Notes: a model not told the origin generated them from the letters alone. A stretch of 38,965 nt of DNA from Rugosibacter sp. (GCA_030645365.1 JAUSMB010000045.1:1-38965); one strand, 5' to 3'; positions 16,225 to 24,797 are shown, counted from the stretch's first letter. Numbers and translations are program-made.

Positions 16225-17933
16225 ATAGCCCACATGACCAGAGTAGTTTTGTCACGCCGTATTCGCTTGACGAGATCAAGGCTGCGCGCAGCCTGGCCAA
16301 GGTGCGTGGCTATCGTCTGATCGAAGCATTGGCAGAAGAGGGCGGGGCATCCAACGAGGTATTTACCGCGCGGCTTGCTGCGACAGTGCGTATGCGCATT
16401 GTGGACATGGACGAGATGTATGAGATGGAGCCAGCCTTTGATCTGCTCTCTTATGGCGAGGCTTTGCAGCGGGAGTGTTTATTGTTTCGCGGCACTTCGC
16501 TGCAGCAGCCGGATCAAAAGGGCGCGTCGGGCGCACTTGTCATGGTGCTGGCAGACCCCTTCAATAGCGCTTTGCGTGGGTGGATAGAAGAGCGCGTACG
16601 TGCGCGACTGGATATTCGTTTGGCAAGTCACGGCGACATTGCTGCGTATCTAGCGCGTCATGAAGAAACACTGCGCGCGATGGACGGCATCGTCTCCATG
16701 CAGCCATCAGCGCACCATGGCGATGGCGCTGAGGACATCTCGCTCAAGAGCATCAGCGAAGACACCAGTCCGGTGGTGCGCTTGGTGAACTCGACGCTTT
16801 ACGATGCGCTCAAGGCAGGCGCCAGCGATATTCATCTGGAGACGGCACCGGGCGGCATCTTCATCAAATATCGCATCGACGGTGTGCTCGCAGCTGTTGG
16901 CGGTATTCAGGGCGCAGAAAATGCCGAGCAGGTTATTTCCCGCATCAAGGTCATGGCCGAGCTCGACATTGCCGAACGGCGTGTGCCGCAGGATGGACGC
17001 TTCAAGGTCGCGGTGGGCGGCCGCGAGATTGACATCCGCGTTTCTATCATGCCCAGCATTCATGGCGAGGATGCCGTGCTGCGCATTCTCGACAAGCAGC
17101 GTCTTTCCGATGAGGTGAGTGGGCTCAGTTTCAAGGCGCTGGGTTTTGATGAAGCAACAATGTCTGCTTTGCGTCAGCTTGCCATCGAGCCCTATGGCAT
17201 GCTGCTCGTTACCGGCCCCACAGGTAGCGGCAAGACAACCACGCTGTATGCCGCCATCGGCGAGATTAACACCGGTCATGACAAGATCGTCACCATCGAA
17301 GACCCGGTTGAATACCAACTGCCCGGCGTGTTGCAGATTCCGGTTAACGAGAAAAAAGGGCTGACCTTCGCGCGTGGTTTGCGCTCCATCCTGCGCCACG
17401 ACCCGGACAAAATCATGGTGGGTGAAATCCGCGATGGTGAGACGGCACAGATTGCCGTGCAGGCTGCGCTCACCGGACATCTTGTGTTGACCACCGTGCA
17501 CGCCAACAATGTATTTGACGTGTTGGGCCGTTTCACGCACATGGGGCTTGATCCCTACAGCCTCGTCGCAGCGCTTAACGGTATCGTCGCGCAACGTCTG
17601 GTGCGCGTCATTTGTCCGGAGTGTTCACAAGTTGCTGTGCCCGATGCCGCCTTGCTGGCCATATCAGACATCACCGCTATTGATGGCTTTAACTTCCGCA
17701 CTGGGCGCGGCTGCGCGCACTGTCGTGGCACCGGATTCAAGGGCCGCAAAGCCGTAGCGGAGGTGCTGCTGCTGGATGACGAATTGCGCGAGATGATTGT
17801 TACGCGCGAACCGGTGCGTCGCATCAAGGAGGCCGCCTGCCGCAAGGGCACGCGATTGTTGCGCGAGGCCGGGCTGGATATGGTTCGGCGCGGAGAAACC
17901 AGTCTGCAGGAGTTGAATCGTGTGGTCACCTGA
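16221..17933 (+). CDS. gspE: Type II secretion ATPase GspE
   Basis: This 570-residue cytoplasmic ATPase of the GspE/PulE/PilB family powers pseudopilus assembly. It has an N-terminal domain (about 1-150), an N2 domain (SPVVRLVNSTLYDALKAGASDIHLE, about 185-300), Walker A GPTGSGKTT (about 332-340), an Asp box (KIVTIEDPVEY) and Walker B (DKIMVGEIRD, about 395). A His box (GHLVLTTVHANN) follows. Two CxxC pairs (CPEC near 464, CAHC near 496) form the zinc-binding metal domain typical of GspE. All key residues are present. The start ATG overlaps the gspF stop, and the next gene overlaps its 3' end by 14 bp. Confidence 0.95.
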   Translation: MNSPHDQSSFVTPYSLDEIKAARSLAKVRGYRLIEALAEEGGASNEVFTARLAATVRMRIVDMDEMYEMEPAFDLLSYGEALQRECLLFRGTSLQQPDQKGASGALVMVLADPFNSALRGWIEERVRARLDIRLASHGDIAAYLARHEETLRAMDGIVSMQPSAHHGDGAEDISLKSISEDTSPVVRLVNSTLYDALKAGASDIHLETAPGGIFIKYRIDGVLAAVGGIQGAENAEQVISRIKVMAELDIAERRVPQDGRFKVAVGGREIDIRVSIMPSIHGEDAVLRILDKQRLSDEVSGLSFKALGFDEATMSALRQLAIEPYGMLLVTGPTGSGKTTTLYAAIGEINTGHDKIVTIEDPVEYQLPGVLQIPVNEKKGLTFARGLRSILRHDPDKIMVGEIRDGETAQIAVQAALTGHLVLTTVHANNVFDVLGRFTHMGLDPYSLVAALNGIVAQRLVRVICPECSQVAVPDAALLAISDITAIDGFNFRTGRGCAHCRGTGFKGRKAVAEVLLLDDELREMIVTREPVRRIKEAACRKGTRLLREAGLDMVRRGETSLQELNRVVT

Positions 17934-18738
17934 AACGCTTCATATCGGCCTCTCGACGCAGCGTCTTGTTTTTGCCGAGACCAAAAAAATGTGGCCGGGC
18001 AAGGTTGCGACCTGCGATAGTATTTTCTGTGCAGAGACAGCGGACGCCGAACCGTGGCGTCCGGCAGTGGCGGCATTGACACGATTGCTTGCCGCGAAGC
18101 GCAAGGCAAACCCCACACAAACGCCCACGCTGCGCATCGTGTTGTCCGGGCGCTTTGTGCGCTGGCAACTGCTGCCGTGGCACCCCGAATTGACCCAGCC
18201 GAAAGAGCGGGTGGCCTATGCCAAGCTAAGTTTTCGCGAAACCTTCGGCAATGTCGTCGAGGACTGGCAGATACAACTCCCACCGCAGCCACCAAACCAG
18301 ACCATGCCTGCCTGCGCTATCGACTCTGCCTTGCTGGCGGCATTACATACGACCTGTAAAGACGCAGGGGCGCATCTGGTTGCGGTGATGCCTTATTTTT
18401 CTTCCGCTTTCGACCGCTGGCGCAATACGCTCAAGGGCAAGGCTGCCTGGTTTGGTTTGGTCGAAGCGGATTGTTTATCGCTTGGCCTGTTACATGGCGG
18501 GAGCTGGGTTGGATTGCGCACGCATCGTCTTGACGAAGACTGGCGTGATGTACTGCCGGGGATGATGGCGCAGATCGGTATCCCGAACAGTCTTGAGGAC
18601 ACAACGCCGTCCGTATACCTTGCGGGGGACGGTGAGCCACCAGCGTCTTCTACTGGTGCTGTCCCGTTTACCTGGTTGCAACCGGCAGCACAGGCGAAGC
18701 CCGGTAAAGTCGGCTGTCGTATGGCGCTGGGCATATGA
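17920..18738 (+). CDS. Unrecognised protein in the PilM/GspL position of the secretion operon
   Basis: The 272-residue product has no strong family match that I recognise. It begins at GTG 17920, preceded by CAGGAG, and overlaps gspE by 14 bp. The N-terminus LHIGLSTQRLVFAETK and the later LGLLHGGSWVGLRTHRL resemble phosphate-binding-type strands of actin-like folds, and no membrane segment is evident. Its position between the ATPase and a PilN-like gene is where PilM, or the cytoplasmic half of GspL, would be. I infer it is the cytoplasmic adaptor that connects GspE to the membrane subcomplex. It overlaps the next gene by 4 bp. Confidence 0.5.
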   Translation: MWSPETLHIGLSTQRLVFAETKKMWPGKVATCDSIFCAETADAEPWRPAVAALTRLLAAKRKANPTQTPTLRIVLSGRFVRWQLLPWHPELTQPKERVAYAKLSFRETFGNVVEDWQIQLPPQPPNQTMPACAIDSALLAALHTTCKDAGAHLVAVMPYFSSAFDRWRNTLKGKAAWFGLVEADCLSLGLLHGGSWVGLRTHRLDEDWRDVLPGMMAQIGIPNSLEDTTPSVYLAGDGEPPASSTGAVPFTWLQPAAQAKPGKVGCRMALGI

Positions 18739-19280
18739 CTGCGATGAAGCATGCACTGGGCATTGATTTTATTGAGCACCGCCGCTTTGCTTCTCCGCTG
18801 GGCCTGCTGTTGTTTGCTGTGGGCGTGGCGGCCATGGGAGTTGTTATCGTTGATTACCTTGACGCCCATGAAGAACTACAACGTGTTGAAACACAGCACG
18901 CACGACTGATAAGGCAGGTACGGCACGATGCTGTTCCGCGTCGACGCGAGAGTGTGCCGATCGTGGTGAAAGGCGATGAGAGAGCTGCTGAACGTATCGT
19001 TTCGCAGCTGAATCTGCCTTGGAACGCGCTATTGCATGAGCTTGAAAATCTCGCTGATCCTGGCATCGCGCTGCTCAGTATCGAGAGCCAGGGGCAGACG
19101 CGCACGCTGCGTCTTACCGGCGAGGCGAAGACGATAGCTGATGTGGTGGCTTACGTCACTCGCCTGCGGGGATCACCACAAATTGCCGCAGCAACACTCT
19201 CGGGTCATGAAGAAAAACAGGCGGGCGCTGTCGAGGTCATCCGGTTTTCGCTGGATGTTGATTGGAATAATCGGTCATGA
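18735..19280 (+). CDS. PilN-like inner-membrane assembly protein
   Basis: This 181-residue protein begins MTAMKHALGIDFI and has one membrane segment (about 20-42). A coiled-coil-like stretch follows (HEELQRVETQHARLIRQVR), then a small periplasmic domain (about 95-180) with WNALLHELENLADPGIALLSIE and VVAYVTRLRGSP. This is the PilN or GspL C-terminal plan. Such proteins pair with PilO-like partners and join the ATPase adaptor to the secretin complex. The start overlaps the preceding stop (ATGA). The sequence is diverged, so the call rests on layout, signature segments and position. Confidence 0.65.
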   Translation: MTAMKHALGIDFIEHRRFASPLGLLLFAVGVAAMGVVIVDYLDAHEELQRVETQHARLIRQVRHDAVPRRRESVPIVVKGDERAAERIVSQLNLPWNALLHELENLADPGIALLSIESQGQTRTLRLTGEAKTIADVVAYVTRLRGSPQIAAATLSGHEEKQAGAVEVIRFSLDVDWNNRS

Positions 19281-19301
19281 CACTACGGTAACACCACGCT
19301 A

Positions 19302-19844
19302 ATGACATCACGCCCTATGCTTGCACATCTGAGATTTCAATTTTATCGGCATGGCTGGCCCGCCGCCGCCGGGTTAGTGCTGATCGTTAGCGCCATCATT
19401 TGGCAACTGTTCGGTGCGCCAGCGCTAAAGGCACAGACAATAGCGTTGCGTACTCAACAAGTCGAATTACGCAAGCAGCTGGCACAACAATCCAAACCGC
19501 AAGAGACCTCGCGCAGCCGTCTGGATGCGCTGTACGCCAGCCTGCCGGTTGCCTCGGGCACACTCGCTGCTGTCAAGACCATACACCAGGCCGCAGCGGC
19601 GAACGGTGTGAAGCTTGCCCACGGAGAATATCGCCTGGTGCGTGACACGGGCACGCCCTTGTTGCGCTACCAGATCACTCTGCCAGCGCGGGCCAGCTAT
19701 CCACAGTTGCGCGCCTGGCTTGCCGAGATAATGAACGCACTACCATCGACGGCGCTCGATGAAATCAATTTTCGGCGCGACGACGTGGGCAGCCCATCCG
19801 TTGAATCGCGCATGCGCCTGACACTTTTTTTGAAGGCAGGCTGA
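19302..19844 (+). CDS. PilO/GspM-like inner-membrane assembly protein
   Basis: The 180-residue product has a short cytoplasmic N-terminus, one membrane segment (about 19-37, GWPAAAGLVLIVSAIIWQLF) and a coiled coil (about 45-68). A periplasmic ferredoxin-like domain (about 80-180) includes GVKLAHGEYRLVRDTGTPLLRYQITLPARASYPQLRAWLAEIMNALPSTALDEI written across two strands and a helix. This is the PilO/GspM pattern, and it should dimerise with the PilN-like product encoded upstream. The gap to the previous gene is 21 bp. No strong ribosome binding site is present. Confidence 0.62.
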   Translation: MTSRPMLAHLRFQFYRHGWPAAAGLVLIVSAIIWQLFGAPALKAQTIALRTQQVELRKQLAQQSKPQETSRSRLDALYASLPVASGTLAAVKTIHQAAAANGVKLAHGEYRLVRDTGTPLLRYQITLPARASYPQLRAWLAEIMNALPSTALDEINFRRDDVGSPSVESRMRLTLFLKAG

Positions 19845-19846
19845 TT

Positions 19847-20371
19847 TTGTCGACAACCTTGTCACCCACACTGTCGTCCACATCGCCGCCGAAATCGCCG
19901 CCAAAATGGTCGCTGCGTAACATGGTGCTTGGCATTGCGCTGGTCGCGACCATCATCGCCTCAGTGGTTGATTTTCCAGCCGCTGATGCCCCAGAGCCAA
20001 CGCCGCAAAAAACATTAAATAGCGCTGGTCGCCCTGATCTCCCAACGGTTGTCGAGACCACTACAGTACGTGAGCAATATGCAACGCAGGCAGGCGACTT
20101 GTTTGCGTCGCACAGCTGGCAACCGCCTCCGCCGCCCCCGCCCAAGCCAGCAGCACCCAAAGCACCACCACTGCCATTCCTCTATCTGGGCAAGGTGCTG
20201 GAAGGCGGTGAAATTCTGGTATTTCTTGGTCAAGGTACACGCACCCATCTGCTGCGTCGGGGCGATGTGCTGGCCGAGTACAAGATCGACGAAATTACCC
20301 CGACGGAGATCACTTTCGTCTATCTGCCACTCAACCAAAAACAACACCTGACATTCGGAAGCGCAAATTGA
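19847..20371 (+). CDS. PilP/GspC-like periplasmic linker protein
   Basis: This 174-residue protein starts at TTG 19847, two bases after the previous stop. It has a Ser/Thr/Pro-rich N-terminus, a membrane segment (about 25-45, NMVLGIALVATIIASVV), a proline-rich linker with six consecutive prolines (near 90-97) and a C-terminal domain. That domain (about 110-174) includes FLYLGKVLEGGEILVFLGQGTRTHLLRRGDVL and resembles the HR domain of GspC or the beta domain of PilP. These domains contact the N0 domain of the secretin. The secretin gene starts within its stop codon (TTGA). A later start at ATG 19922 would remove the cytoplasmic end and is less likely. Confidence 0.6.
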   Translation: MSTTLSPTLSSTSPPKSPPKWSLRNMVLGIALVATIIASVVDFPAADAPEPTPQKTLNSAGRPDLPTVVETTTVREQYATQAGDLFASHSWQPPPPPPPKPAAPKAPPLPFLYLGKVLEGGEILVFLGQGTRTHLLRRGDVLAEYKIDEITPTEITFVYLPLNQKQHLTFGSAN

Positions 20372-22425
20372 AAATAATCCATTCCAATAGCTTCATTTCC
20401 CGGCTCACCACTTTTATTGCTGTAGTCGCTGTGCTCCTGCTTTCGGGTTGTGCGGCCAATCCGGCAATCGAAGAAAGCCATCGTTTGATTGCCGAAGGCA
20501 AAATTGATGATGGTGTGCTGCGTCTGGCGCAGGCGCTGAAGGATGATCCAGATAACCATGAATTGCGCGCCCAGTATTTTCGTCAGCGCGATCTCGCCAC
20601 CAACCAGTTGCTCAAAGTAGCCGAAGCAGAGCGTGCCGCTCACCACCCAGAAGCTGCCGAAGCGATTTACCAGCGTATGCAAAAGCTGGATGCGAACAAT
20701 CAACGCGCGAAAAATGGTCTTGCCGAAGTTGCCGTGGAACGACGGCATGAAATTGCGGTGCGTGAGGCCGAGGTGTTGCTTGGTAAAAACGAGACAGTCG
20801 CAGCAGAACGCATTCTGCGCGCTATTCTCGCCGAGAATCCGCAGCACAGCGAAGCACGGCAGTTGATACAGGATGCGCGCAAGAAAGCTGCGCAAGCAGA
20901 ACCGCCGGTTCAATCAGCGCTCAAGTCGCCTTTTAATAAACCGATTACCCTGGAGTTTCGCGATACGCCGTTAAAGACCGTGTTCGAAGTGATCGCACGC
21001 AGTTCAGGCATCAATTTTGTCTTTGATAAAGAGGTGAAGTCGGATACCAAAGTGACCATTTTCGTGCGCGATACGTCCATCGACGAAATCGTAAAGTTGA
21101 TTCTGGTAACGAACCAGCTCGAACGCAAGATGCTCAACGAAAACTCGGTACTGATCTATCCGAACATGCCATCCAAGATCAAGGATTACCAAGAGCTGGT
21201 GACGCGCAGTTTTTATCTCGCCAATGCCGAAGTAAAGCAGGCCCAGGCAATGATCAAAACATTAGTGAAAACAAAAGATATTTTTGTCGATGAAAAGCTC
21301 AATCTCATCGTGATTAAAGATACCCCTGCAGCGGTTCGCATGGCCGAGCGGTTGCTTGATTCGCTTGATATACCTGAACCGGAAGTCATGCTGGAAGTTG
21401 AAGTACTAGAGATGACCCGCAGCAAATTGCTGGAACTCGGTCTGCGCTTTCCTGACCAGATTGGTTATGGATTGCTGCGCGACTCGAATATCGTGTTACA
21501 GCCAACTCAGGGGGTAGGTGGCCAGGTTGTCCCGCAGGTCGGTTCAGAGGTCGCATCAGGCGTCGTTAACTTGCGGAATCGCGCCGGCCTAACAACATTT
21601 GTCACCAACCCGGCGTTGACCCTCAATTTGAGGAACGAAGCGGGCGATGGCAATCTGCTGGCCAATCCGCGCATCCGGGTTAAAAACCGCGAGAAGGCAA
21701 AAATTCACATTGGTGACAAGTTGCCCGTATTCACCACCACGTCTACGGCGAATGTCGGTGTTTCTGCATCGGTATCCTATCTGGATATTGGCCTCAAGCT
21801 GGATGTCGAGCCTAACGTGTATCTGGATGACGAAGTGTCCATCAAGGTTGGCCTCGAAGTCAGTAGTGTTGTCAAAGAGATTCCCGGCCCTGCCGGTTCG
21901 CTTGCCTATCAGGTCGGCACCCGCACAACGTCCACTGTGCTACGCCTGAAAAACGGTGAAACGCAGGTATTGGCCGGCCTTATCAGCGATGAAGAACGCA
22001 GTAGCGCTAACAAGCTTCCCGGGCTAGGTGACATCCCGGTCATTGGCCGACTTTTCTCCACTCAGAGAAGTAACAACAGCAAGACTGAAATCATCCTGTT
22101 GATCACGCCACGGGTAGTGCGCAATCTGGTGCGGCCTGAGGGGGCTTCAGCCATCACGGCAGCGGGATCCGAATCCTCCGTTGGCGCCCCTGCTTTGCAA
22201 GTGACGAATACCAAACTGCGCGGGCTGTCTTTATCATCCAAACCTTCAGGAAGCCCTACTTACGATGCAGCAGCTGCCCGTATGGCTGATGTGGCACCCG
22301 AGCCAGCCGGTTTGACACCTGAACCGGTATCGCCGACACCCACGGCAGAATTACTCCCTTCGCCACAGCCAGTGCCCGTTATTTCGTCACCGGAACAGAC
22401 TCAAGATGTGCCTGCCGGTAATTGA
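20368..22425 (+). CDS. gspD: Lipoprotein secretin GspD/PilQ-like with N-terminal TPR-like region
   Basis: The 685-residue outer-membrane secretin starts at TTG 20368, overlapping the previous stop. A lipoprotein signal ends in LLLSGC, with the lipidated cysteine at residue 28. A helical TPR-like region follows (about 32-175, IAEGKIDDGVLRLAQALKDDPDN and similar repeats). Next come N0/STN (ITLEFRDTPLKTVFEVIARSSGINFVFD), NolW-type N1 and N2 domains, and the secretin core (about 340-580, GDGNLLANPRIRVKNREKAKIHIGDKLPV, VGLEVSSVV, VLAGLISDEER, LPGLGDIPVIGRLF, ILLITPRVV). A proline-rich tail ends the protein. The lipid anchor suggests that it needs no separate pilotin. The TPR plus lipidation resembles secretins of Tfp-like and MSHA systems more than classical GspD. 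Confidence 0.88.
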   Translation: MKIIHSNSFISRLTTFIAVVAVLLLSGCAANPAIEESHRLIAEGKIDDGVLRLAQALKDDPDNHELRAQYFRQRDLATNQLLKVAEAERAAHHPEAAEAIYQRMQKLDANNQRAKNGLAEVAVERRHEIAVREAEVLLGKNETVAAERILRAILAENPQHSEARQLIQDARKKAAQAEPPVQSALKSPFNKPITLEFRDTPLKTVFEVIARSSGINFVFDKEVKSDTKVTIFVRDTSIDEIVKLILVTNQLERKMLNENSVLIYPNMPSKIKDYQELVTRSFYLANAEVKQAQAMIKTLVKTKDIFVDEKLNLIVIKDTPAAVRMAERLLDSLDIPEPEVMLEVEVLEMTRSKLLELGLRFPDQIGYGLLRDSNIVLQPTQGVGGQVVPQVGSEVASGVVNLRNRAGLTTFVTNPALTLNLRNEAGDGNLLANPRIRVKNREKAKIHIGDKLPVFTTTSTANVGVSASVSYLDIGLKLDVEPNVYLDDEVSIKVGLEVSSVVKEIPGPAGSLAYQVGTRTTSTVLRLKNGETQVLAGLISDEERSSANKLPGLGDIPVIGRLFSTQRSNNSKTEIILLITPRVVRNLVRPEGASAITAAGSESSVGAPALQVTNTKLRGLSLSSKPSGSPTYDAAAARMADVAPEPAGLTPEPVSPTPTAELLPSPQPVPVISSPEQTQDVPAGN

Positions 22426-22430
22426 AAATA

Positions 22431-22907
22431 ATGAAGCCTAGGCTGTCTGGTTTCACCCTGATCGAACTGGTCGTGACGGTGGCCATTGTCGGCATTCTGG
22501 CTTCTGTTGCCGTGCCGCTTAGCGAACTCGGCATGCAGCGGATGAAAGAGCAGGAATTGCGCAGCGCGCTGCGGCAAATTCGCGAGGCGCTGGACGCCTA
22601 CAAGCAGGCAACCCAGGAGGGCCGCATACAACGCCGTGCTGATGGCTCAGGCTATCCGCGCTCGCTTGACGAGTTGGCCGGGGGTGTTGAGGATGCAAAA
22701 AGTCCTGTGCGGACAAAAATTTATTTTCTGCGCCGCCTGCCGCGCGACCCGTTTTTTCCGCAGAGCGATATTCCCGCAGCCGACACGTGGGGTAAGCGCG
22801 CCTATGCCAGCCCGCCCGACGCGCCATTTGAAGGTGAAGACGTGTTCGATGTGTATTCGCTTTCCGAGCGTGTCGGTTTGAATGGTGTCCCCTACCGTGA
22901 GTGGTGA
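22431..22907 (+). CDS. Pseudopilin (type II secretion, GspH/GspG-like)
   Basis: The product (158 residues from ATG 22431; 161 from TTG 22422, which overlaps the secretin stop) has a class III prepilin leader. MKPRLSG is followed by FTLIELVVTVAIVGILASVAVPLSE, with Glu at +5. The rest (RSALRQIREALDAYKQATQEGRI, SLDELAGGVED, YFLRRLPRDPFF) is typical of minor pseudopilins found in PilN/O/P-type secretion operons. It would be cleaved by the prepilin peptidase and join the pseudopilus tip or shaft. The next gene overlaps its 3' end by 26 bp. Confidence 0.85.
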   Translation: MKPRLSGFTLIELVVTVAIVGILASVAVPLSELGMQRMKEQELRSALRQIREALDAYKQATQEGRIQRRADGSGYPRSLDELAGGVEDAKSPVRTKIYFLRRLPRDPFFPQSDIPAADTWGKRAYASPPDAPFEGEDVFDVYSLSERVGLNGVPYREW

Positions 22908-23283
22908 TAAGCGTCGCGGCTTCACGCTGATCGAATTGCTGGTCGTGATGGCAATCATTGCCACGCTGCTCAGCATTGCCGTGCCGCGCTATTTCTCGCA
23001 CCTTGATCGGACGCGTGAAGCCGCGCTGCGAGAAACCTTGTTCGTGGTGCGTGATGCGATTGATAAATTCCACGCCGACACCGGCCATTATCCTGCCGAG
23101 CTTAATGAGCTGGTGACCAAACGCTACCTGCGCAAGCTGCCGATAGACCCCGTCAGCGAAAGTACGGAAACCTGGGTCATCGTGCCACCACCCGCTGAGT
23201 CGGCGAGTTCGAGTGAGGCTACCGGCGTATGGGATATACAAAGCGGCGCTGGCGGAGAAGAGCGACCCTATGCAAGCTGGTGA
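22882..23283 (+). CDS. Pseudopilin (type II secretion)
   Basis: This 133-residue prepilin-like protein has the leader MVSPTVSGDKRRG, then FTLIELLVVMAIIATLLSIAVPRYF with Glu at +5. A helix (REAALRETLFVVRDAIDKFHADTGHYP) and a short C-terminal domain with LRKLPIDPVSES follow. ATG 22882 lies inside the preceding gene, and GTG 22885 or 22897 are alternative starts. The ADTGHYP and LPIDP motifs also occur in GspG-type pseudopilins. It overlaps the following gene by 14 bp, which points to a tightly coupled set of three pseudopilin genes. Confidence 0.85.
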   Translation: MVSPTVSGDKRRGFTLIELLVVMAIIATLLSIAVPRYFSHLDRTREAALRETLFVVRDAIDKFHADTGHYPAELNELVTKRYLRKLPIDPVSESTETWVIVPPPAESASSSEATGVWDIQSGAGGEERPYASW

Positions 23284-23827
23284 CACCCCTCAGCGCCGAC
23301 GAGGATTAAAGCAGCGTGGTTTCGGTTACCTGCTGGTGCTGTTCGCCATCGCCGCCATGGGGCTGTTGCTGGCCGGTGCAGGGCAGGTCTGGCACACCAC
23401 CGCACAGCGCGAGAAAGAAGCTGACTTGTTATTTATCGGCAACCAGTTTCGCCAGGCGATTCGCTCCTATCACGACAGCACGCCAGGCGAGACAAAACAG
23501 TATCCAGCGACACTGCAAGACCTGCTGGAAGATAACCGCTTTCCAGTGCCACGGCGTCATTTACGCCAGCTTTATCGTGACCCGATGACCGGCAACACAG
23601 CATGGGGCTTGGTCAAAGCAGGTGATCGCATCATCGGTGTGCGTAGTCTTTCAGAGAACAGACCGTTTAAACAAGCATTTGATGCGCGTGATGAAGCCTT
23701 GAGCGGAAAGTTGCATTACAACGAATGGATATTTACCGACGCTGCCGCTACTGCGGCGCCGACAACGATGCCTCCATCCCCAGCAGGTGTAGCACCTGCG
23801 GTGGGGAATAAGCCAAACAGACTATAA
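23270..23827 (+). CDS. Atypical minor pseudopilin-like protein lacking Glu+5
   Basis: From ATG 23270 the product has 185 residues. After a basic leader ending in KQRG, the mature region would read FGYLLVLFAIAAMGLLLAGAGQVWHTTAQREKE. The conserved +5 glutamate is replaced by leucine. In the type II secretion system, the tip pseudopilin GspK also lacks Glu+5. The rest (LLFIGNQFRQAIRSYHDSTPGETKQYPATLQDLL, LYRDPMTG) matches proteins annotated as type II secretion pseudopilins in related operons. It probably caps the pseudopilus. The C-terminus is alanine- and proline-rich. Confidence 0.75.
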   Translation: MQAGDTPQRRRGLKQRGFGYLLVLFAIAAMGLLLAGAGQVWHTTAQREKEADLLFIGNQFRQAIRSYHDSTPGETKQYPATLQDLLEDNRFPVPRRHLRQLYRDPMTGNTAWGLVKAGDRIIGVRSLSENRPFKQAFDARDEALSGKLHYNEWIFTDAAATAAPTTMPPSPAGVAPAVGNKPNRL

Positions 23828-23861
23828 ATAATCGCAGTGGCACTGATGAACCGTAACGATC

Positions 23862-24797
23862 ATGAATTACTCTCGACAAACTCCCTCGTATCCTTTTCAA
23901 CCGTGTTGCATGATGAATGAAAAAAACCTGCGCCTGACATACGGCGGGATGGCCATCGCCACCATTGCCACCATTGCCACCAGCGCCTTGCTGTGCCTGT
24001 TTGTGTGTGCACCTGCCGCTGCTCAGGATGTTTCTACCGAGATGCAGTGGCTCTTGCCGTCGGCGAATACCGCGCAGACCCAAGCACAGACCCCAACACT
24101 GCTGCCGCGCACGCGCATCACAGCGGAGCAATTTGCCGAAATCAAGCCCCAGCCCACAGACTTCGAGCCGGATTACGCGGATGTGAGTGAGCGTAACCTC
24201 ATCCGCGCCGCACAGGCCGGTGATCTGCAAAAGGTCAAGACGCTGCTGGCCGCCGGTGCTCAACTCAACGCCAACGCCCGCGATTCCCAAGGCAAGCGTC
24301 CGCTGATCGCCGCAGCGGCGGAAGGCCACGTCGAAATTGTGCGCTTGCTGCTCGAGCGCGGTGCCAGCCCCAACGTCAAAGGCCCGGCGGGCTTCACGCC
24401 GCTGGGCGTAGCCAGCCTGCGCGGGCACGCAGGTGTTGCGCGCTTGCTGCTCAAGGCGGGCGCGTTGGTTGATGCCAAAAGCGATAACGGCAACACACCC
24501 TTGCTGAATGCTGTCCAGCTTGATCACGCTGCCACGGTAAAAGAACTGCTGGCCTTCGATGCTGACCTGTTGCGCACCAACCGTGAGGGCCTGCCTGCGC
24601 TGGCTATTGCCGCGATGGAAGGGCATGCGGCAACACTCGCCGTGCTACTGGCGCACGGCGCAGACCCCAATACGCTCGACCGCGATGGTCGTTCGGCACT
24701 CTTTTGGGCCTTGTTTAAAAAACAGCGCACCGCCACGGGTTTGCTAGTCGCCCACGGCGCCGAGGTGGGTGCAATGTCGCTGGATATTTTCGACTAA
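23862..24797 (+). CDS. Secreted ankyrin-repeat protein at the end of the secretion operon
   Basis: The 311-residue frame carries a hydrophobic signal segment (about 29-53, ending APAAAQD), so the product should be periplasmic or exported. The start could be ATG 23862 or, giving a better signal peptide, ATG 23910 or 23913. Residues about 105-305 contain roughly six ankyrin repeats, for example GKRPLIAAAAEGHVEIVRLLLERGASPNVKG and GFTPLGVASLRGHAGVARLLLKAGA. Ankyrin repeats mediate protein-protein contacts. It lies 34 bp after the last pseudopilin on the same strand, so it could be a substrate, chaperone or accessory part of the secretion system. No enzymatic domain is seen. Confidence 0.82.
   Translation: MNYSRQTPSYPFQPCCMMNEKNLRLTYGGMAIATIATIATSALLCLFVCAPAAAQDVSTEMQWLLPSANTAQTQAQTPTLLPRTRITAEQFAEIKPQPTDFEPDYADVSERNLIRAAQAGDLQKVKTLLAAGAQLNANARDSQGKRPLIAAAAEGHVEIVRLLLERGASPNVKGPAGFTPLGVASLRGHAGVARLLLKAGALVDAKSDNGNTPLLNAVQLDHAATVKELLAFDADLLRTNREGLPALAIAAMEGHAATLAVLLAHGADPNTLDRDGRSALFWALFKKQRTATGLLVAHGAEVGAMSLDIFD

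Noticed and set aside
16707-17594. Minus-strand open frame of 295 codons inside gspE
   Set aside because: gspE shows all catalytic motifs on the plus strand, so the antisense frame is a shadow.
22051-22066. GGCCGACTTTTC in the secretin gene as another repeat copy
   Set aside because: Only about 9 bases of the core match, and it encodes the conserved GRLFS motif of secretins.
23286-23300. TCAGCGCCGACGAGG as a repeat copy
   Set aside because: The T-run and the upstream part of the repeat are missing; an 11-base match in coding DNA is not enough.
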